64,000 nucleotides of DNA from Bacteroidales bacterium UBA6408. Lineage in GTDB: Bacteria > Bacteroidota > Bacteroidia > Bacteroidales > UBA932. The position numbers and the translations under genes are program-made. Below, in pieces: positions 63,884-64,000 of the stretch (within the stretch, counting starts at the first letter, position 1; each line of letters starts with the position of its first letter). The stretch covers positions 1 through 64,000 of the forward strand of contig DJPQ01000002.1 in assembly GCA_002439805.1 (NCBI GenBank), given 5' to 3'. The notes under the pieces were generated by a model, which was not told the DNA's origin, searched no databases, and saw nothing but the letters and a program-made list of their open reading frames with translations.

Positions 63884-64000
63884 TTATTTTTCTTGGAGAC
63901 AACGGACGGCCCGCCCGCTTGAACGATCGCTGCTGTTCGCCGGACTGACACCGCCGTTGTTGTAGAAGCTGAGGTACCACGCGTAGCTGAGATTGGAGTA
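63884..64000 (-). CDS. DGR variable target protein, C-terminal 38 residues (runs off the window)
   Basis: The leftward frame ends SYAWYLSFYNNGGVSPANSS, DRSSGRAVRCLQEK and stop. This is the usual end of C-type-lectin/FISUMP-fold targets of diversity-generating retroelements (aromatic strand, loop rich in N/S/D codons derived from AAC, then 'RAVRC'). The GC-rich 3' end GGGCGGGCCGTCCG suits an initiation-of-mutagenic-homing site. The N-terminal bulk of the protein is outside the window. Confidence 0.65.
   Translation of the reverse strand, partial: YSNLSYAWYLSFYNNGGVSPANSSDRSSGRAVRCLQEK

Overview
The window comes from a Bacteroidota chromosome, most likely order Bacteroidales. The evidence is a SusC/SusD pair, BACON lipoproteins, an Hc1-type histone-like protein, a DUF5683 gene behind parAB, Bacteroidota promoters (TTG, about 19 bases, then TAnnTTTG), almost no Shine-Dalgarno sites, and a core GC content slightly above 50%. 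The species cannot be named from sequence alone.

Layout. 1-1767: edge of a restriction locus (McrB-like ATPase diverging from a LlaJI/McrC-like nuclease), then a wrecked DUF4143 ATPase gene. 1903-24901: mostly housekeeping: cytidylate-kinase-like protein, LrgAB, Pif1-type helicase with HRDC, CstA, Hc1, a PqqD/HPrK-like pair, tRNA-Thr(CGU), BaiN-like flavoprotein, transketolase, TpiA, TyrS, an AAA/PD-(D/E)XK protein, lipid kinase, ParA-ParB-DUF5683-MltD-like cluster, HhH protein, Hpt and Adk. 24902-25198: gene debris, including a second diverged copy of the adk 3' end and a lipocalin stub. 25262-42413: one long leftward operon of eight genes (two BACON-type lipoproteins, a 29-repeat leucine-rich BACON protein, S8 protease, FN3 lipoprotein, SusC, SusD, SusCD-associated lipoprotein), read as an outer-membrane peptide or glycoprotein acquisition locus. 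It separates adk from obg, genes that sit together as hpt-adk-obg in Bacteroidales as I recall them. 42803-50303: Obg, PAP2 phosphatase, MurF, Dut, Na/Pi transporter, PrfA.

50376-58980 is an AT-richer defence island: AbiEi- and AbiEii-like genes, a methylase-like subunit, and a 1326-residue GIY-YIG/helicase/adenine-methylase polypeptide. All are tightly coupled in one operon. They are followed by an inverted, promoterless alternative C-terminal half and a tyrosine recombinase. A 34-bp inverted repeat (33/34 identical) lies exactly over the NPPY catalytic motif in both halves, and the reading frame is preserved across it. This looks like a phase-variable restriction-modification system that swaps methylase tail and target recognition domain, and it is the main candidate for an interesting system here.

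59011-62812: MalY/PatB aminotransferase, DUF3737, PnuC, MazG. 62873-64000: a broken diversity-generating retroelement. It has the C-terminus of a variable C-type-lectin-like target at the edge, a 15-bp hairpin behind it, a MutS-like plus Avd-like accessory gene, and only the last 88 codons of the reverse transcriptase, joined out of frame to the accessory gene. No template repeat was seen.
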